A stretch of 64,000 bases of DNA from CBDDHT01 sp965228615 (GCA_965228615.1 CBDDHT010000001.1:186001-250000), one strand, 5' to 3'; numbered from the stretch's first letter, positions 23,937 through 33,648 are shown. Notes: generated by a model not told the origin, from the sequence alone. Program-made: numbers and translations.

Positions 23937-24362
23937 ATGCGAAAATCCTTCAACGGTGTTTTCTTGGTTTGGCTGGTTGCGATGATCGCAGTCGGTCCGG
24001 GCTTGCCGTTGGCATGGTGCTTCAGCGGTGACGACCATTCCGCCATTGAGTTCAAGGCCCCTGGAGTCGCCCACGGTCCGCATGGGACATCTTCGCACCC
24101 TTCGACATTCGTCGAGATCGCATCCAATACACATCATGTAATCGATTGTATCGACAGGCAGCCGATTCCACCGGCCAGCTTTGTCGCACAGGCGGACGAT
24201 GTCGGCGCATCTGACTTCGATCCTGTTCCGATGCCGCGAATCGACTTGGCTCTGAATACGATCGAGCCGCTAACCGGTGGCGCCGATGCTGGCATTCCTC
24301 CGCCCTTAGACCGCGTTTCCGCCCAGGTTCTTATCCACAGGACCGTCGTCCTCCTAATCTGA
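23937..24362 (+). CDS. Secreted or periplasmic protein at the head of the czc operon
   Basis: The 141-residue protein starts at ATG 23937 (CAGGA upstream) with a signal peptide MRKSFNGVFLVWLVAMIAVG...LPLAWC. The mature part is Ser/His/Pro-rich (GDDHSAIEF, GPHGTSSHPSTF, THHVIDCIDRQPIPP) with no known fold. Small periplasmic proteins of this kind often precede czcCBA genes and may bind metal, as CzcI/CzcE-like proteins do. No direct homology is recognised. It is 83 bp upstream of czcC, on the same strand. Confidence 0.6.
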   Translation: MRKSFNGVFLVWLVAMIAVGPGLPLAWCFSGDDHSAIEFKAPGVAHGPHGTSSHPSTFVEIASNTHHVIDCIDRQPIPPASFVAQADDVGASDFDPVPMPRIDLALNTIEPLTGGADAGIPPPLDRVSAQVLIHRTVVLLI

Positions 24363-24445
24363 GATCTTTGATCGACCGGTATGCCGGCGCATTGTCATGC
24401 GCGCGGCGATTTTTGCCTGCGAATCAATGATCTGGGGGATGAAAC

Positions 24446-25816
24446 ATGGCTGGTTTGGAGCGCGCAGCGCTGAGATTGTGCCCACTGGCTGGAGCACTGA
24501 TAGGATTGACCGGGTGCCAGCCTGCCGCACTCGAATCAAGCAATCCTGCACTTGCCGAGAGCCGTCCGGTTTCGGTGGCGTCGGCTATGAGGCGAAAACC
24601 GCCGCAGGTGCTGCCGGCCAGGGAGAAGGCGCCACGCATCAATAAGTTGACAATGCGGGCGGCGATGCAGCGCGCCGTGCGTTACAGCCCTGTTCTACGC
24701 GCTGTTGCCGAAGAAAAGAAAGCCCGCCGGGCTGAGACTTATCAGGCCGGCCGGCGACCCAATCCGGAACTTACGACCGAGATCGAGAACTTCGCAGGTT
24801 CGGGCGATTTCGAGGGTTTCAAGAGTGCCGAGACCACGATCAGCCTGACCCAGGTTATCGAGCTTGGTAGGAAACGCATGAACCGCATGCGTGTGGCGTC
24901 GTTGGACGAGGATCTTGCCAATTGGGACTATGAGGCCGCGCGGCTTACAATTGCAAGCCAAACGCAACAGGCGTTCGTCGATGTCCTGGCATCGCAGAAA
25001 AGGCTTTCTGTGCATCGGGCGTTCGCTACGCTCGCCACGAGACTAACCGATACGGTTCGCGAGCGGGTCGACGCAGGAAAGGTCAGTCCTGTCGAATTGA
25101 GCCGTTCCGAAGTCGAGCGGGCACGCGCCAGCGTCACCGTCAGAGAAGAGCAGGCGAAGCTCCAGGCCGCGAAACGCAAACTCTCCCTGTTTTGGGGGGC
25201 GAGGCGCGCGGACTTCGGAACCGCAGTCGGTCGGCTCGCGGCGACGAACCATTTGCCATCCCCCGAGCGTTTTCAATCTTATCTGGACCGCAACCCGACC
25301 CTGGCACGCTGGGTCGACGAGATGGCCAAAAGGCAGGCCACGCTCGAGCTCGAACGCGCCCGCCGCATCCCGGATCTCACGGTCGGAGCCGGTGTCAGGC
25401 AGATCGGCGAGACGGACGATACCGCGGCCGTCGCAACATTCTCCATCCCACTGCCGTTCTTCAACCGAAATCGGGGCAATATCGATGCGGCGAGCGCCCG
25501 GGTCACCAAAAGTCTGTATGAGCGCGATGCCGCGCGCATCGGTCTTAATTCAAGGTTCATCGAAGCGTATGGCGTTCTGCGGGCGTCAGAAGCCAAACTC
25601 CGCGCATTGCAGAATGAGGTGCTGCCGGCAGCAAGAAAGGCTTTCGATGCGACCGAACGCGGCTACCGCGAGGGCAAATTTGACCTTCTCAACGCCCTTG
25701 ATGCACGACGGAGTCTGATCCAGGCTCAGCTCGACGTCGTCGATACCCAAGCCGAATTCCACAAGGCCAAGGCCCTGATCGAAGGGCTGATCGGCCGCGA
25801 TCTCTATTCACTCTAA
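24446..25816 (+). CDS. czcC: CzcC-like outer-membrane efflux lipoprotein (TolC family)
   Basis: The 456-residue protein starts with a lipoprotein signal whose lipobox is LTGC (ALIGLTGCQPAALES). Two long-helix repeats typical of OEP/TolC proteins follow: MRAAMQRAVRYSPVLRAVAE, RRPNPELTTEIENFAGSGDF, VIELGRKRMNRMRVA and PIPLPFFNRNRGNIDAA-type turns, ending in ALDARRSLIQAQLDVVDTQA. It would form the outer-membrane channel of a tripartite Czc/Cus metal exporter. GGGGGATG precedes the ATG; czcB follows after 22 bp. Confidence 0.92.
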   Translation: MAGLERAALRLCPLAGALIGLTGCQPAALESSNPALAESRPVSVASAMRRKPPQVLPAREKAPRINKLTMRAAMQRAVRYSPVLRAVAEEKKARRAETYQAGRRPNPELTTEIENFAGSGDFEGFKSAETTISLTQVIELGRKRMNRMRVASLDEDLANWDYEAARLTIASQTQQAFVDVLASQKRLSVHRAFATLATRLTDTVRERVDAGKVSPVELSRSEVERARASVTVREEQAKLQAAKRKLSLFWGARRADFGTAVGRLAATNHLPSPERFQSYLDRNPTLARWVDEMAKRQATLELERARRIPDLTVGAGVRQIGETDDTAAVATFSIPLPFFNRNRGNIDAASARVTKSLYERDAARIGLNSRFIEAYGVLRASEAKLRALQNEVLPAARKAFDATERGYREGKFDLLNALDARRSLIQAQLDVVDTQAEFHKAKALIEGLIGRDLYSL

Positions 25817-25838
25817 CCACAGTTTGTAAGGAGACGAC

Positions 25839-27602
25839 GTGACGATGCGAACTTCTACTCTGCTACTGGCTGGCGGCACGCTGGCACTGTTGACGCTTTC
25901 CGTCAGTGCAAGTTCGACGGATAAGAAAACAACAATCATCGAGGCACCGCATAGTGCCTCCATGAAACTGGCGCAGGCCAAACGCGACACGCATGAAGGC
26001 CATGATCACAAGGAACATTCAGACCATAAGGATGGTGATCACAAAGACCACGCCGACCACAAGGATCACGCCGATCACAAGGGGCATGACCATAAGGACC
26101 ACGCAAAAGAGAAAGAGCATTCAGACCATAAGGGGCACGACCACAAGGCGCATTCGAAGCCAGAAAAGACTAAGGGCCACGAAGGCCATGATCACAAGGA
26201 ACATTCAGACCATAAGGATGGTGATCACAAAGACCACGCCGACCACAAGGATCACGCCGATCACAAGGGGCATGACCATAAGGACCACGCAAAAGAGAAA
26301 GAGCATTCAGACCATAAGGGACACGACCACAAGGCGCATTCGAAGCCGGAAAAGGCTAAGAGTCATGAAGGCCATGATCACAAGGATCACGATACCCACG
26401 ATCATGGGAAAAAAGAGAAGCGTTCAGATGTGCAGGATGACTCAGACCACAAAGGCCATGAGCATGCTGAAAGTGAAAAGCCGAAGAAAGCAGACGCCCA
26501 TGATGACCACGGCCACGGCGACGAAGGCCATGGTGCGCATGTCGATGTCGTCAAGTTGACGGCCGGTCAGCAGAAGGACTTCGAGATCACGACCGAGGTC
26601 GCAAAAAGCGGCTCTCTTGCGACGCAAATTGTTCGACCCGCAGAAATCAAGTTCAACCAGGATCGTGTCGCCCATGTTGTGCCGCGAATTGCCGGCGTTG
26701 TCCGTACGGTTGCGATTAGTGAGGGGGATCGGGTCAAGGCCGGCGACATCATGGCGATCCTCGATAGCCGGGAGCTTGCTGATTCCAAATCCTCGTTCCT
26801 CGCAGCGCATGAGCGCATGCTTCTGGCGCGTGAGACGTTCACGCGCGAGGAAGCACTGTGGAAGAAGAAGATCTCTTCGGAGAGGGAGTATCTCGATGCG
26901 AAATCCAAATATGCGGAAAAACGCATTGATCGGCGCGGCGCCGCTCAGAAGCTCTTGGCGCTGGGCTTCGATAAGGGATTCCTTGAAAACCTCACCAAAT
27001 CCGATGATGACGCGCTGACCGAATACAGGCTCGCCGCGCCATTCTCGGGGACCGTAATCTCCCGTCATATCTCGCGGGGCGAGGCCGTCAAGAGTGGAAG
27101 CGAGGCCTTTCTCCTTGCTGACATTGCGGAGCTTTGGGTGGACATTACGATTTACCCAAAGGACCTCCCGCGCGTTCGGAAGGGTCTGCGTGCTGATATT
27201 GATCTCGGAGACGGAGGTGCACCAGTCCAAGGGCGTGTCGCCTTTGTCTCTCCGCATCTGTCCGAGGCAACGCGAACGGCTTATGCACGGCTGCGGCTTG
27301 CAAACCCGGACGAGCGCCTCCGCCCCGGCATGTTCGTCAAAGCCAAGATTTCCGTAAGCACCGAGACCGCTGAGATCCGGGTGCCGAAGACAGCGATCCA
27401 GCGAATTGAAGAGTCGTCGGTGGTCTTCGTCAATAAGGATGGAGAATTCAAACCGCGGCCCGTCAAAGTCGGGCGCGTCAACGGCAACTATGCCGAGATC
27501 GTATCCGGTCTCGAGCAGGGCGAATTGTTTGTCACCCGCGGAGCATTCACGCTCAAGGCCCAGCTCTCCAAAGCGAGTTTCGACGATGGCCACAACCATT
27601 AG
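25839..27602 (+). CDS. czcB: CzcB-like membrane-fusion protein with a long His-rich domain
   Basis: The 587-residue protein has a signal peptide (LLLAGGTLALLTLSVSAS), then about 180 residues made of His/Asp/Lys repeats (HDHKEHSDHKDGDHK and similar), and from about residue 235 the usual adaptor: barrel-sandwich (GVVRTVAISEGDRVKAGDIM), helical hairpin (ERMLLARETFTREEALWKK), and beta-barrel ending FVTRGAFTLKAQLSKASF. His-rich stretches in CzcB/CnrB-type adaptors bind Zn, Co, Ni or Cd; this one is unusually long because of a 62-residue tandem duplication. GTG 25839 has AAGGAG at proper distance; ATG 25845 is possible. Confidence 0.92.
   Translation: MTMRTSTLLLAGGTLALLTLSVSASSTDKKTTIIEAPHSASMKLAQAKRDTHEGHDHKEHSDHKDGDHKDHADHKDHADHKGHDHKDHAKEKEHSDHKGHDHKAHSKPEKTKGHEGHDHKEHSDHKDGDHKDHADHKDHADHKGHDHKDHAKEKEHSDHKGHDHKAHSKPEKAKSHEGHDHKDHDTHDHGKKEKRSDVQDDSDHKGHEHAESEKPKKADAHDDHGHGDEGHGAHVDVVKLTAGQQKDFEITTEVAKSGSLATQIVRPAEIKFNQDRVAHVVPRIAGVVRTVAISEGDRVKAGDIMAILDSRELADSKSSFLAAHERMLLARETFTREEALWKKKISSEREYLDAKSKYAEKRIDRRGAAQKLLALGFDKGFLENLTKSDDDALTEYRLAAPFSGTVISRHISRGEAVKSGSEAFLLADIAELWVDITIYPKDLPRVRKGLRADIDLGDGGAPVQGRVAFVSPHLSEATRTAYARLRLANPDERLRPGMFVKAKISVSTETAEIRVPKTAIQRIEESSVVFVNKDGEFKPRPVKVGRVNGNYAEIVSGLEQGELFVTRGAFTLKAQLSKASFDDGHNH
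25995..26366 (+). repeat. Two near-identical 186-bp tandem units in czcB
   Basis: Units at 25995-26180 and 26181-26366 differ at only a few bases and stay in frame (62 codons, residues 53-114 and 115-176). A partial third copy starts at 26367. Silent and non-silent differences are both rare, so the duplication is recent. It doubles the metal-binding histidines. Confidence 0.9.
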
Positions 27603-27611
27603 AAGAAAATC

Positions 27612-30600
27612 ATGCACGCATTCATCGAACGCATACTTGGACAACGATTGCTGATTCTTTTGTTCGGCGTGGCCGTTTTCGCCGCCGGCTATCAGAGCTA
27701 TCGGGATCTTCCTGTTGATGCCTTTCCCGACGTGACACCGACCCTGGTACAGGTTTTCACGGAAACCGAGGGCCTAGCGCCCGAAGAGGTCGAGCGATAC
27801 GTCACCTATCCCATTGAAGTTGCCATGAACGGACTGCCGGATCTGAAGGAGATCCGATCCGTTTCCAATTTTGGCTTGTCGGTCGTGAACATCTATTTTG
27901 CCGATGGCACCGACATCTACTTCGCCAGGCAGTTGGTGAATGAGCGACTGCAACTATCCCGTGAGGAGATCCCTGAAGGTTTTGGCGATCCGGAGATGGG
28001 GCCGATCACCACCGGTCTTGGTCAGATCCTGTTCTACTTCGTTGAAGACGAGAAGAGCCAACGGTCCGGCGAGGAAATCCGCGAGATCCAGGATTGGCTG
28101 ATCAAGTTCAACCTGCAGACCGTTCCCGGCGTGACGGAGGTCCTGTCTCTTGGCGGCGAAGTCAAACAGTTCAAGGTTCATGTCGACCCCAACGCGCTGC
28201 TTCGTTATGGGCTCGCGATCGGCGATGTGACAGATGCCATTCGTGTCAACAATGGCAATGTCGGCGCCCAGTACATCGTGAAGAACTCCGAGCAATATCT
28301 GATCCGCTCGGTCGGTCTGGCGCGTAATATTGCCGACATCGAAAGCATTGTCCTCAAAGTCCGGGACGGCGTGCCGGTCTATGTGCGCGATGTCGCCGAC
28401 GTAGGTATCGGCGGTGAGGTGCGCCAGGGACTCGCGACCATGAATGGCAAGGGCGAAACCGTTGCCGGGCTTGTGCTGAAGCTGATTGGTACAAACACAT
28501 CCAAAGTCATTGCGGACGTCAAGGCGCGACTTGAGAAGATTAACGCCTCGCTGCCGCCTGGCGTGAGCGTCGTGCCCTATTACGATCAATCGAGGCTCGT
28601 TCTTGCGAGCGTCGCAACGGTAACCGATGCGCTCATCCAGGGCGTTGTTCTGGTGGCACTGATCATCCTTCTCTTTATGGGCGGTATTAGACCGAGCCTT
28701 GTCGTCGCTCTCTCTATTCCGTTCTCGGTGGCAACAGCCTTCATCCTCATGCGGGCTTTTGGCCTTTCCGCCAATCTCATGTCGCTGGGCGGAATTGCCA
28801 TCGCGATCGGAATGATGGTGGACGGTGCGATTGTCATTGCCGAGAATGTGGATCGCCTTTTGAAGGAAGACCACAAGGGGCTCACCAAGCATCAGATCGT
28901 CGCACGAGCCTGCGCCGAAGTCGTGCGCCCGATCGGATTCGCAATCCTGATCATTATTGTTGTGTTCCTGCCGCTATTCACGCTGGAGGGTGTCGAGGGT
29001 AAAACCTTCAAGCCGCTTGCCGTCACGGTCTCGCTTGCGATGCTGGGGTCGCTGGTGTTCGCGATTCTGATCGCACCGGTACTGGCAGAAATGCTGATGC
29101 GGCGACCGGCGGCACGTCCCGGTAAGAAGGGCCCCAGGAGAAACTTCGGCGATCTGGTGGTCGGCTTCATCCTGTTCTTCTATCGACCGCTGGTCACGCT
29201 CTTCGTAAAGGTCCGGTTTCTGGCCGTGCTACTTGCCGGGGGCATGCTGGCCTTGGGCGTGTGGGTGTTTCCGTTTCTCGGTTCGGAATTCGTCCCCCGC
29301 TTGAACGAAGGTGATCTTCTGGTTCGTGTGACCATGGCTCCCTCCATCTCGCTCGAAGAATCGCGGGACACCGTTCTGAAATTCGAACGACAGCTCCTTA
29401 GAGATTATCCAGAGGTCAAACGCATAGTATCGCGCGTTGGGCGTGGCGAGGTCGGTGCCCATGCGGACCCGGTGAATAGCGCCGAATCCTTCGTCGAATT
29501 GAAACCGCGTGAAGAATGGGAATCGGGGCGCAGCCCTGAAGAGCTTTTTGCCGCTATGAGCCATGGATTCGAAGGATTCCCGGGAGCCCGATTCAACTTC
29601 ACCCAGCCGATTGCCGCGGCGGTTGACGAATTGCTGACAGGCACCAAGGCCGAACTCGCCATCAAGCTGTTCGGCTCGGATACGGAAGTTCTCAAGAGCA
29701 AGGCAGCCGAAATTCAAAGGGCGGTGGCCGGGATCGCGGGGGCGTCCGATGTGCAGATGGATCAAGTCACCGGCACGCCGCAACTTCGCATCCGTGTCGA
29801 CCGGGAAGCGATCAGCCGCTATGGGGTCAATGTGAATGATGTGCAGTCCGTCATTCGCGCAGCCATTGGTGGCGATGTCGCCGGGCAGATTTTCGAAGAC
29901 GTGAAGCGCTTCAATATTCTGGTTCGCTACAACAAGGATGCCCGCTCCACACCCGAGGCCATCAGGGCCGTCGTCATCCGGACCCCGTCGGGAACACTGG
30001 TACCGCTGGATCAGATTGCGACGGTCGAAGAGATCGTCGGGCCGCGTCAGATCACGCGCGAAAACGGCCAGAGGTTTATCACGATCCAGGCCAATGTACG
30101 CGGCCGGGACATCGGTTCCTTCGTCGCCGAGGGACAAACCCGCATCGCCGAGGCGGTAAAACTGCCAGCCGGATATCTGGTTGAATGGGGCGGGCAATTC
30201 GAGCTTCAGCAGGAGGCCAATAAGCGTCTCGCTATCGTCGTGCCTATAACGCTGGGGCTCGTATTCCTGCTGCTATTCCTGAATTTCGGCTCGCTCAAAA
30301 GTTCCTTGCTGATCATGCTGAATATCCCTCTGGCACTGGTCGGCGGCGTCGTCGCCTTGTGGCTCGGGGGGCTCAATCTTTCAGTACCTGCTTCGGTCGG
30401 TTTCATTGCTCTTTTCGGCATCGCGCTGGAGAACGGGATGGTTCTCGTCACTTATCTCAACAGCCTTGTGCATGCCGGTAAGCCCATCAATCAGGCCTCG
30501 ATCGAAGGCGCATGCATGCGTGTCAGACCCGTTTTGATGACGGCGGCGACAACCGCACTCGGTCTCATACCATTGCTGTATGCCACCGGAACCGGGAGTG

Positions 30601-30761
30601 AGGTCCAGAAGCCTCTCGCGACAGTTGTTGTCGGCGGTCTGGTCAGTTCCACTATCCTGACATTGCTTGTGCTGCCGGCACTCTATCGCTGGTTCCTGCC
30701 AAGCTCCCTCAAGGCCGAGATGGTGTCGGATCGGCCTGTGCAACCTGCAGCGGCAGAGTAG
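27612..30761 (+). CDS. czcA: CzcA-like heavy-metal RND efflux pump
   Basis: The 1049-residue inner-membrane proton/metal antiporter of the HME-RND family has the typical N-terminal helix (LILLFGVAVFAAGYQSYRDL), DAFPDVTPTLVQVFTET, the TM4 proton-relay region GIAIAIGMMVDGAIVIAENV and a C-terminal helix bundle with VGFIALFGIALENGMVLV. Two large periplasmic loops are complete. It starts 9 bp after czcB. The VDGAIVIAEN motif places it closer to Czc/Cnr-type divalent-cation pumps than to drug pumps, but the exact metal is not readable. Confidence 0.95.
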   Translation: MHAFIERILGQRLLILLFGVAVFAAGYQSYRDLPVDAFPDVTPTLVQVFTETEGLAPEEVERYVTYPIEVAMNGLPDLKEIRSVSNFGLSVVNIYFADGTDIYFARQLVNERLQLSREEIPEGFGDPEMGPITTGLGQILFYFVEDEKSQRSGEEIREIQDWLIKFNLQTVPGVTEVLSLGGEVKQFKVHVDPNALLRYGLAIGDVTDAIRVNNGNVGAQYIVKNSEQYLIRSVGLARNIADIESIVLKVRDGVPVYVRDVADVGIGGEVRQGLATMNGKGETVAGLVLKLIGTNTSKVIADVKARLEKINASLPPGVSVVPYYDQSRLVLASVATVTDALIQGVVLVALIILLFMGGIRPSLVVALSIPFSVATAFILMRAFGLSANLMSLGGIAIAIGMMVDGAIVIAENVDRLLKEDHKGLTKHQIVARACAEVVRPIGFAILIIIVVFLPLFTLEGVEGKTFKPLAVTVSLAMLGSLVFAILIAPVLAEMLMRRPAARPGKKGPRRNFGDLVVGFILFFYRPLVTLFVKVRFLAVLLAGGMLALGVWVFPFLGSEFVPRLNEGDLLVRVTMAPSISLEESRDTVLKFERQLLRDYPEVKRIVSRVGRGEVGAHADPVNSAESFVELKPREEWESGRSPEELFAAMSHGFEGFPGARFNFTQPIAAAVDELLTGTKAELAIKLFGSDTEVLKSKAAEIQRAVAGIAGASDVQMDQVTGTPQLRIRVDREAISRYGVNVNDVQSVIRAAIGGDVAGQIFEDVKRFNILVRYNKDARSTPEAIRAVVIRTPSGTLVPLDQIATVEEIVGPRQITRENGQRFITIQANVRGRDIGSFVAEGQTRIAEAVKLPAGYLVEWGGQFELQQEANKRLAIVVPITLGLVFLLLFLNFGSLKSSLLIMLNIPLALVGGVVALWLGGLNLSVPASVGFIALFGIALENGMVLVTYLNSLVHAGKPINQASIEGACMRVRPVLMTAATTALGLIPLLYATGTGSEVQKPLATVVVGGLVSSTILTLLVLPALYRWFLPSSLKAEMVSDRPVQPAAAE

Positions 30762-30821
30762 GCCAAAGATGGCCACTTGCTTACTTCACTTCGTATCTAT
30801 TCGGATTGGATTGCGATTATA

Positions 30822-31262
30822 ATGAAGATTGGTCTTGAGTTCGGACTGCTGATCGCTGGTGGGATTTTCACGACAATTATCGTCGGAGCCGGGCTTTGGC
30901 ATTCGATTTTCCACGAGCATTTGAACGATCAGAAACAGTTCCTCCAGTCGGAAGTGAATATCCCTTTGTTGTTATCCCAAATATCGCGAGACGGGAGAGA
31001 AGCCTACAATAACTTCTGCCTGAAATGTCATGGTTCAAACGCTGTCGGTAGCAAGATCGGTCCGTCGCTCATCCACTATGAGGAGCCGCAGCATGGCGAC
31101 CAGTCGTTCGTGCGTGCAATTCGGTCCGGTGTAAGAGCGCACCACTGGGATTTTGGGGATATGCCTGCAGTTTCAGGAATCATGGACTCGGAAATCGCGG
31201 CAGTGATCCGATATGTCCGACTCTTGCAGAAGGCAAATCATGAGAGCTCAACGCATGAGTGA
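30822..31262 (+). CDS. Membrane-anchored c-type cytochrome
   Basis: The 146-residue protein starts at ATG 30822; a TTG at 30777 is in frame. An N-terminal membrane helix (FGLLIAGGIFTTIIVGAGL) anchors a periplasmic haem domain with C66-L-K-C69-H70, and FGDMPAVSG supplies the likely axial Met. One-haem cytochromes of this sort are often found beside copper or metal-resistance genes, where they may take part in electron transfer to an oxidase. The specific partner is not in the window. Confidence 0.8.
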   Translation: MKIGLEFGLLIAGGIFTTIIVGAGLWHSIFHEHLNDQKQFLQSEVNIPLLLSQISRDGREAYNNFCLKCHGSNAVGSKIGPSLIHYEEPQHGDQSFVRAIRSGVRAHHWDFGDMPAVSGIMDSEIAAVIRYVRLLQKANHESSTHE

Positions 31263-31370
31263 ATGTCGATACGGAGCTGTGCAACCTCTGAAGCTATCTG
31301 CAAACGCCGGTCTCGCTCATCGGTTGCTGACGATGCTGAGCCCAACGGTTTTTGCCGAATAGGGTTTGAT

Positions 31371-32228
31371 ATGGCGCACGTTCATAGTGGATCAAACAGA
31401 AAGCGAACTTTCTGGGCCGCAGTGCTGACGGCAGGCTTCATGGGGGCCGAGATCGTCGGTGGCCTGATCTCGGGATCTTTGGCCCTGCTTGCAGACGCGG
31501 CCCACATGTTGACCGACGCCGTCTCGCTTACCTTCGCCTGGATAGCATTCCGCCTGGCGGAGCGGCCGCCCGACAAGGCGCGCACCTATGGCTATGACCG
31601 TTTTCAAATCCTCGTGGCGTTCACCAACGGAATCTCATTGTTCTTTATCGTTGGCTGGATCCTCTATGAGGGCATTCAGCGCTTCTTCAATCCGGTTGAA
31701 ATCCTAGGCGTCACGATGATGGCTGTGGCTTTTGCCGGGCTTGTCGTGAACATCGCTGCGTTTCTGCTGCTTCACGGAGCCGATCGAGAGAATCTCAACA
31801 TTCGCGGAGCCATGCTCCATGTCATTGGCGATCTTCTCGGATCGGTTGCAGCTCTCTGTGCAGCCGGTGTCATCTTGTGGACCGGATGGACACCGATCGA
31901 TCCACTCCTGTCGATCCTGGTGGCTCTGATCCTTCTGCGCGGCGCCTGGCGCCTGGTCACCGAAGCCGGTCACATTCTGCTGGAGGGCGCACCGCGCAAT
32001 ATCGACATCGACGAGATCAAAAGGGATATCGCGGCGAATGTCGTGGGCGTTGCCGATATCCATCACGTGCATGTGTGGTCGCTAACACAGCAGAAGCCTT
32101 TGATCACGCTGCATGCTGACATTGCCGCTGGTGCGGACTCGGAACAGACGGTCTCCCTGATCCGTGCCCACATAAGTGAGCGATTTCAGATTGAGCACGC
32201 AACAATCGAGACGAGCTGTATCGCGTAA
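31371..32228 (+). CDS. Cation diffusion facilitator (CzcD-like) transporter
   Basis: The 285-residue protein has six membrane helices: FWAAVLTAGFMGAEIVGGLI, ALLADAAHMLTDAVSLTFAW (with the H-x(3)-D zinc site HMLTD), FQILVAFTNGISLFF, MMAVAFAGLVVNIAAFLLL and further. A cytoplasmic C-terminal domain holds DIHHVHVWSLTQQKPLITLH. The N-terminus MAHVHSGSNRKRTF is chosen because AGGG lies before ATG 31371; the frame extends 36 codons upstream. It should export Zn, Cd or Co from the cytoplasm and complements the CzcCBA system. Confidence 0.92.
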   Translation: MAHVHSGSNRKRTFWAAVLTAGFMGAEIVGGLISGSLALLADAAHMLTDAVSLTFAWIAFRLAERPPDKARTYGYDRFQILVAFTNGISLFFIVGWILYEGIQRFFNPVEILGVTMMAVAFAGLVVNIAAFLLLHGADRENLNIRGAMLHVIGDLLGSVAALCAAGVILWTGWTPIDPLLSILVALILLRGAWRLVTEAGHILLEGAPRNIDIDEIKRDIAANVVGVADIHHVHVWSLTQQKPLITLHADIAAGADSEQTVSLIRAHISERFQIEHATIETSCIA

Positions 32229-32241
32229 GGACAAATGGCCT

Positions 32242-32850
32242 ATGAATTTGCGAATATCGATTAGGGGAGTTCTTCAGCGCTGGCTGATCGTTGGCGTTTT
32301 GATTGGTGCGTCTTGTCTAATCCCAGGCATGAACGGATATGCAAAGGCGGATCCCAGTCTTTGGAAGCCGGGGAGGTCCTTCGCCGCTGTTCCGGGTGAC
32401 AGAAAGTCCGCGAGAACGGTTGCACGAAAGCCAAAGAGGAGAATTGTCGGTTGGATCGAGGACGTCGTACTGATCGACGCGAAGATTCATCTGAACGCAG
32501 TGATGCACACAGGGGTCGTTGTCTCGGCGATAAATGCACCAAACTTTAAAGGCTTCGTACGAGACGGATCTATTTGGGTGCGGTTCTCCATTCGCAAGGC
32601 TGGCATGGAGGCTGTGACCATCGAACGTCCGGTCGTCCGCTTCTACCGCTTGCAAACAGATGGAGCACCGGCCAAGAAACGACCGATCGTACAAATGAAA
32701 CTGTGTGTCGCCGGCTATGTCGAAGATGCCGACTTCATCCTCTGGGACAAAGCCCCCAAGGGTTATTCGATTGTTCTTGGCCGCAGTTTTCTTGCCAGAA
32801 AATTCCTCATCGATCCCAGTCGTAAATTTGAGGGACGGGGAGCGTGCTAG
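32242..32850 (+). CDS. RimB-like retropepsin-fold protein with substituted active-site Asp
   Basis: The 202-residue protein has a signal peptide (WLIVGVLIGASCLIPG) and a domain of the putative zinc-protease/RimB family: GWIEDVVLIDAKIHLNAVMH, TGVVVSAINA, RPVVRFY, MKLCVAGYVEDADFILWD and the end YSIVLGRSFLARKFLIDPSR. In active members the motif is DTGA; here it is H89-T-G-V. GAC to CAC is a single-base change, so the protein is probably not a functional aspartic protease. It is secreted, unlike most cytoplasmic family members. It starts 14 bp after the CDF transporter stop. Confidence 0.75.
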   Translation: MNLRISIRGVLQRWLIVGVLIGASCLIPGMNGYAKADPSLWKPGRSFAAVPGDRKSARTVARKPKRRIVGWIEDVVLIDAKIHLNAVMHTGVVVSAINAPNFKGFVRDGSIWVRFSIRKAGMEAVTIERPVVRFYRLQTDGAPAKKRPIVQMKLCVAGYVEDADFILWDKAPKGYSIVLGRSFLARKFLIDPSRKFEGRGAC

Positions 32851-32975
32851 GCTGTGCACTTAAGAATATGAGCTCATTCATTCGCGAGCGTCATCCGCGC
32901 CTAGAACGCCGACCTCACAGTGATCGGCATATTACGAATCGAGGAATGTAGAATTTCTTGACTGGAAAATTGATC

Positions 32976-33545
32976 ATGCCTGAATGCGTTTCAATCATGA
33001 TGAGAATTTTGTGGTTAACCGGGATCGGGGCAGCGTTTCTTTTGCTGGTGGCGCTCATCTGGTCGATAATTTTTCCTATTCGCCGTTTGTGGCCTCCGAA
33101 TAAGTCGAGCGCGACGAAAAAAATTGTAGTGTGGCTCCATACACTGCTGATTTTTGGCTGCGCAATTTTTCTAGGCATTGCTGATTGGAACAGCCTTGAA
33201 TGGCCATCAATATTTCGTTGGGGATTCGGACTTCCTTTGATCGTCACCGGCAACGTCATTGTTTGGGTCGGTGTGGCGCAGTTAGGAATGGCGGCGACGA
33301 GCGGCGAAGCAACGGAATTACAAGTTGATGGGCTGTATCGCTATTCTCGCAATCCTCAGTATGTGGCAGATGTCGCCATATTGCTGGGCTGGTTGATCTT
33401 AAGCGCTTCAGAGTGGGCTTTTCCTGTCGTGTTGCTTGGCATAGCAACGCTTATTGTTGCGCCCTTCGCGGAAGAAAGATGGTTGGCTGATGTTCATGGG
33501 ACAGAGTATGCGGCGTATCGCACTAAAGTGCGTCGCTATCTTTAA
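32976..33545 (+). CDS. PEMT/ICMT-type membrane methyltransferase family protein
   Basis: The 189-residue membrane protein has about five helices. The C-terminal third shows the SAM-dependent isoprenylcysteine/phospholipid methyltransferase signature GLYRYSRNPQYVADVAILLG, then APFAEERWLADVHGTEYAAY and closing RRYL. Such proteins are frequent in metal-resistance islands (often called isoprenylcysteine carboxyl methyltransferase or NnrU-like) with no defined substrate. ATG 32976 is the likeliest start; a TTG at 32958 and ATG 33000 are alternatives. Confidence 0.75.
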   Translation: MPECVSIMMRILWLTGIGAAFLLLVALIWSIIFPIRRLWPPNKSSATKKIVVWLHTLLIFGCAIFLGIADWNSLEWPSIFRWGFGLPLIVTGNVIVWVGVAQLGMAATSGEATELQVDGLYRYSRNPQYVADVAILLGWLILSASEWAFPVVLLGIATLIVAPFAEERWLADVHGTEYAAYRTKVRRYL

Positions 33546-33648
33546 TCAACCATGCGAAAACAGAAAAGCATGATCACGGTGCACACGGACATGTGCATGT
33601 TGAAGGAAACCAATGCGCAATCGGATCGAACACAGCTCATGTCAAATA

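Noticed and set aside
25995..26420. Dense short DNA repeats, possible CRISPR-like array
   Set aside because: They are codon repeats of a His/Asp/Lys-rich protein tract within an intact czcB frame, and no spacers or cas genes are present.
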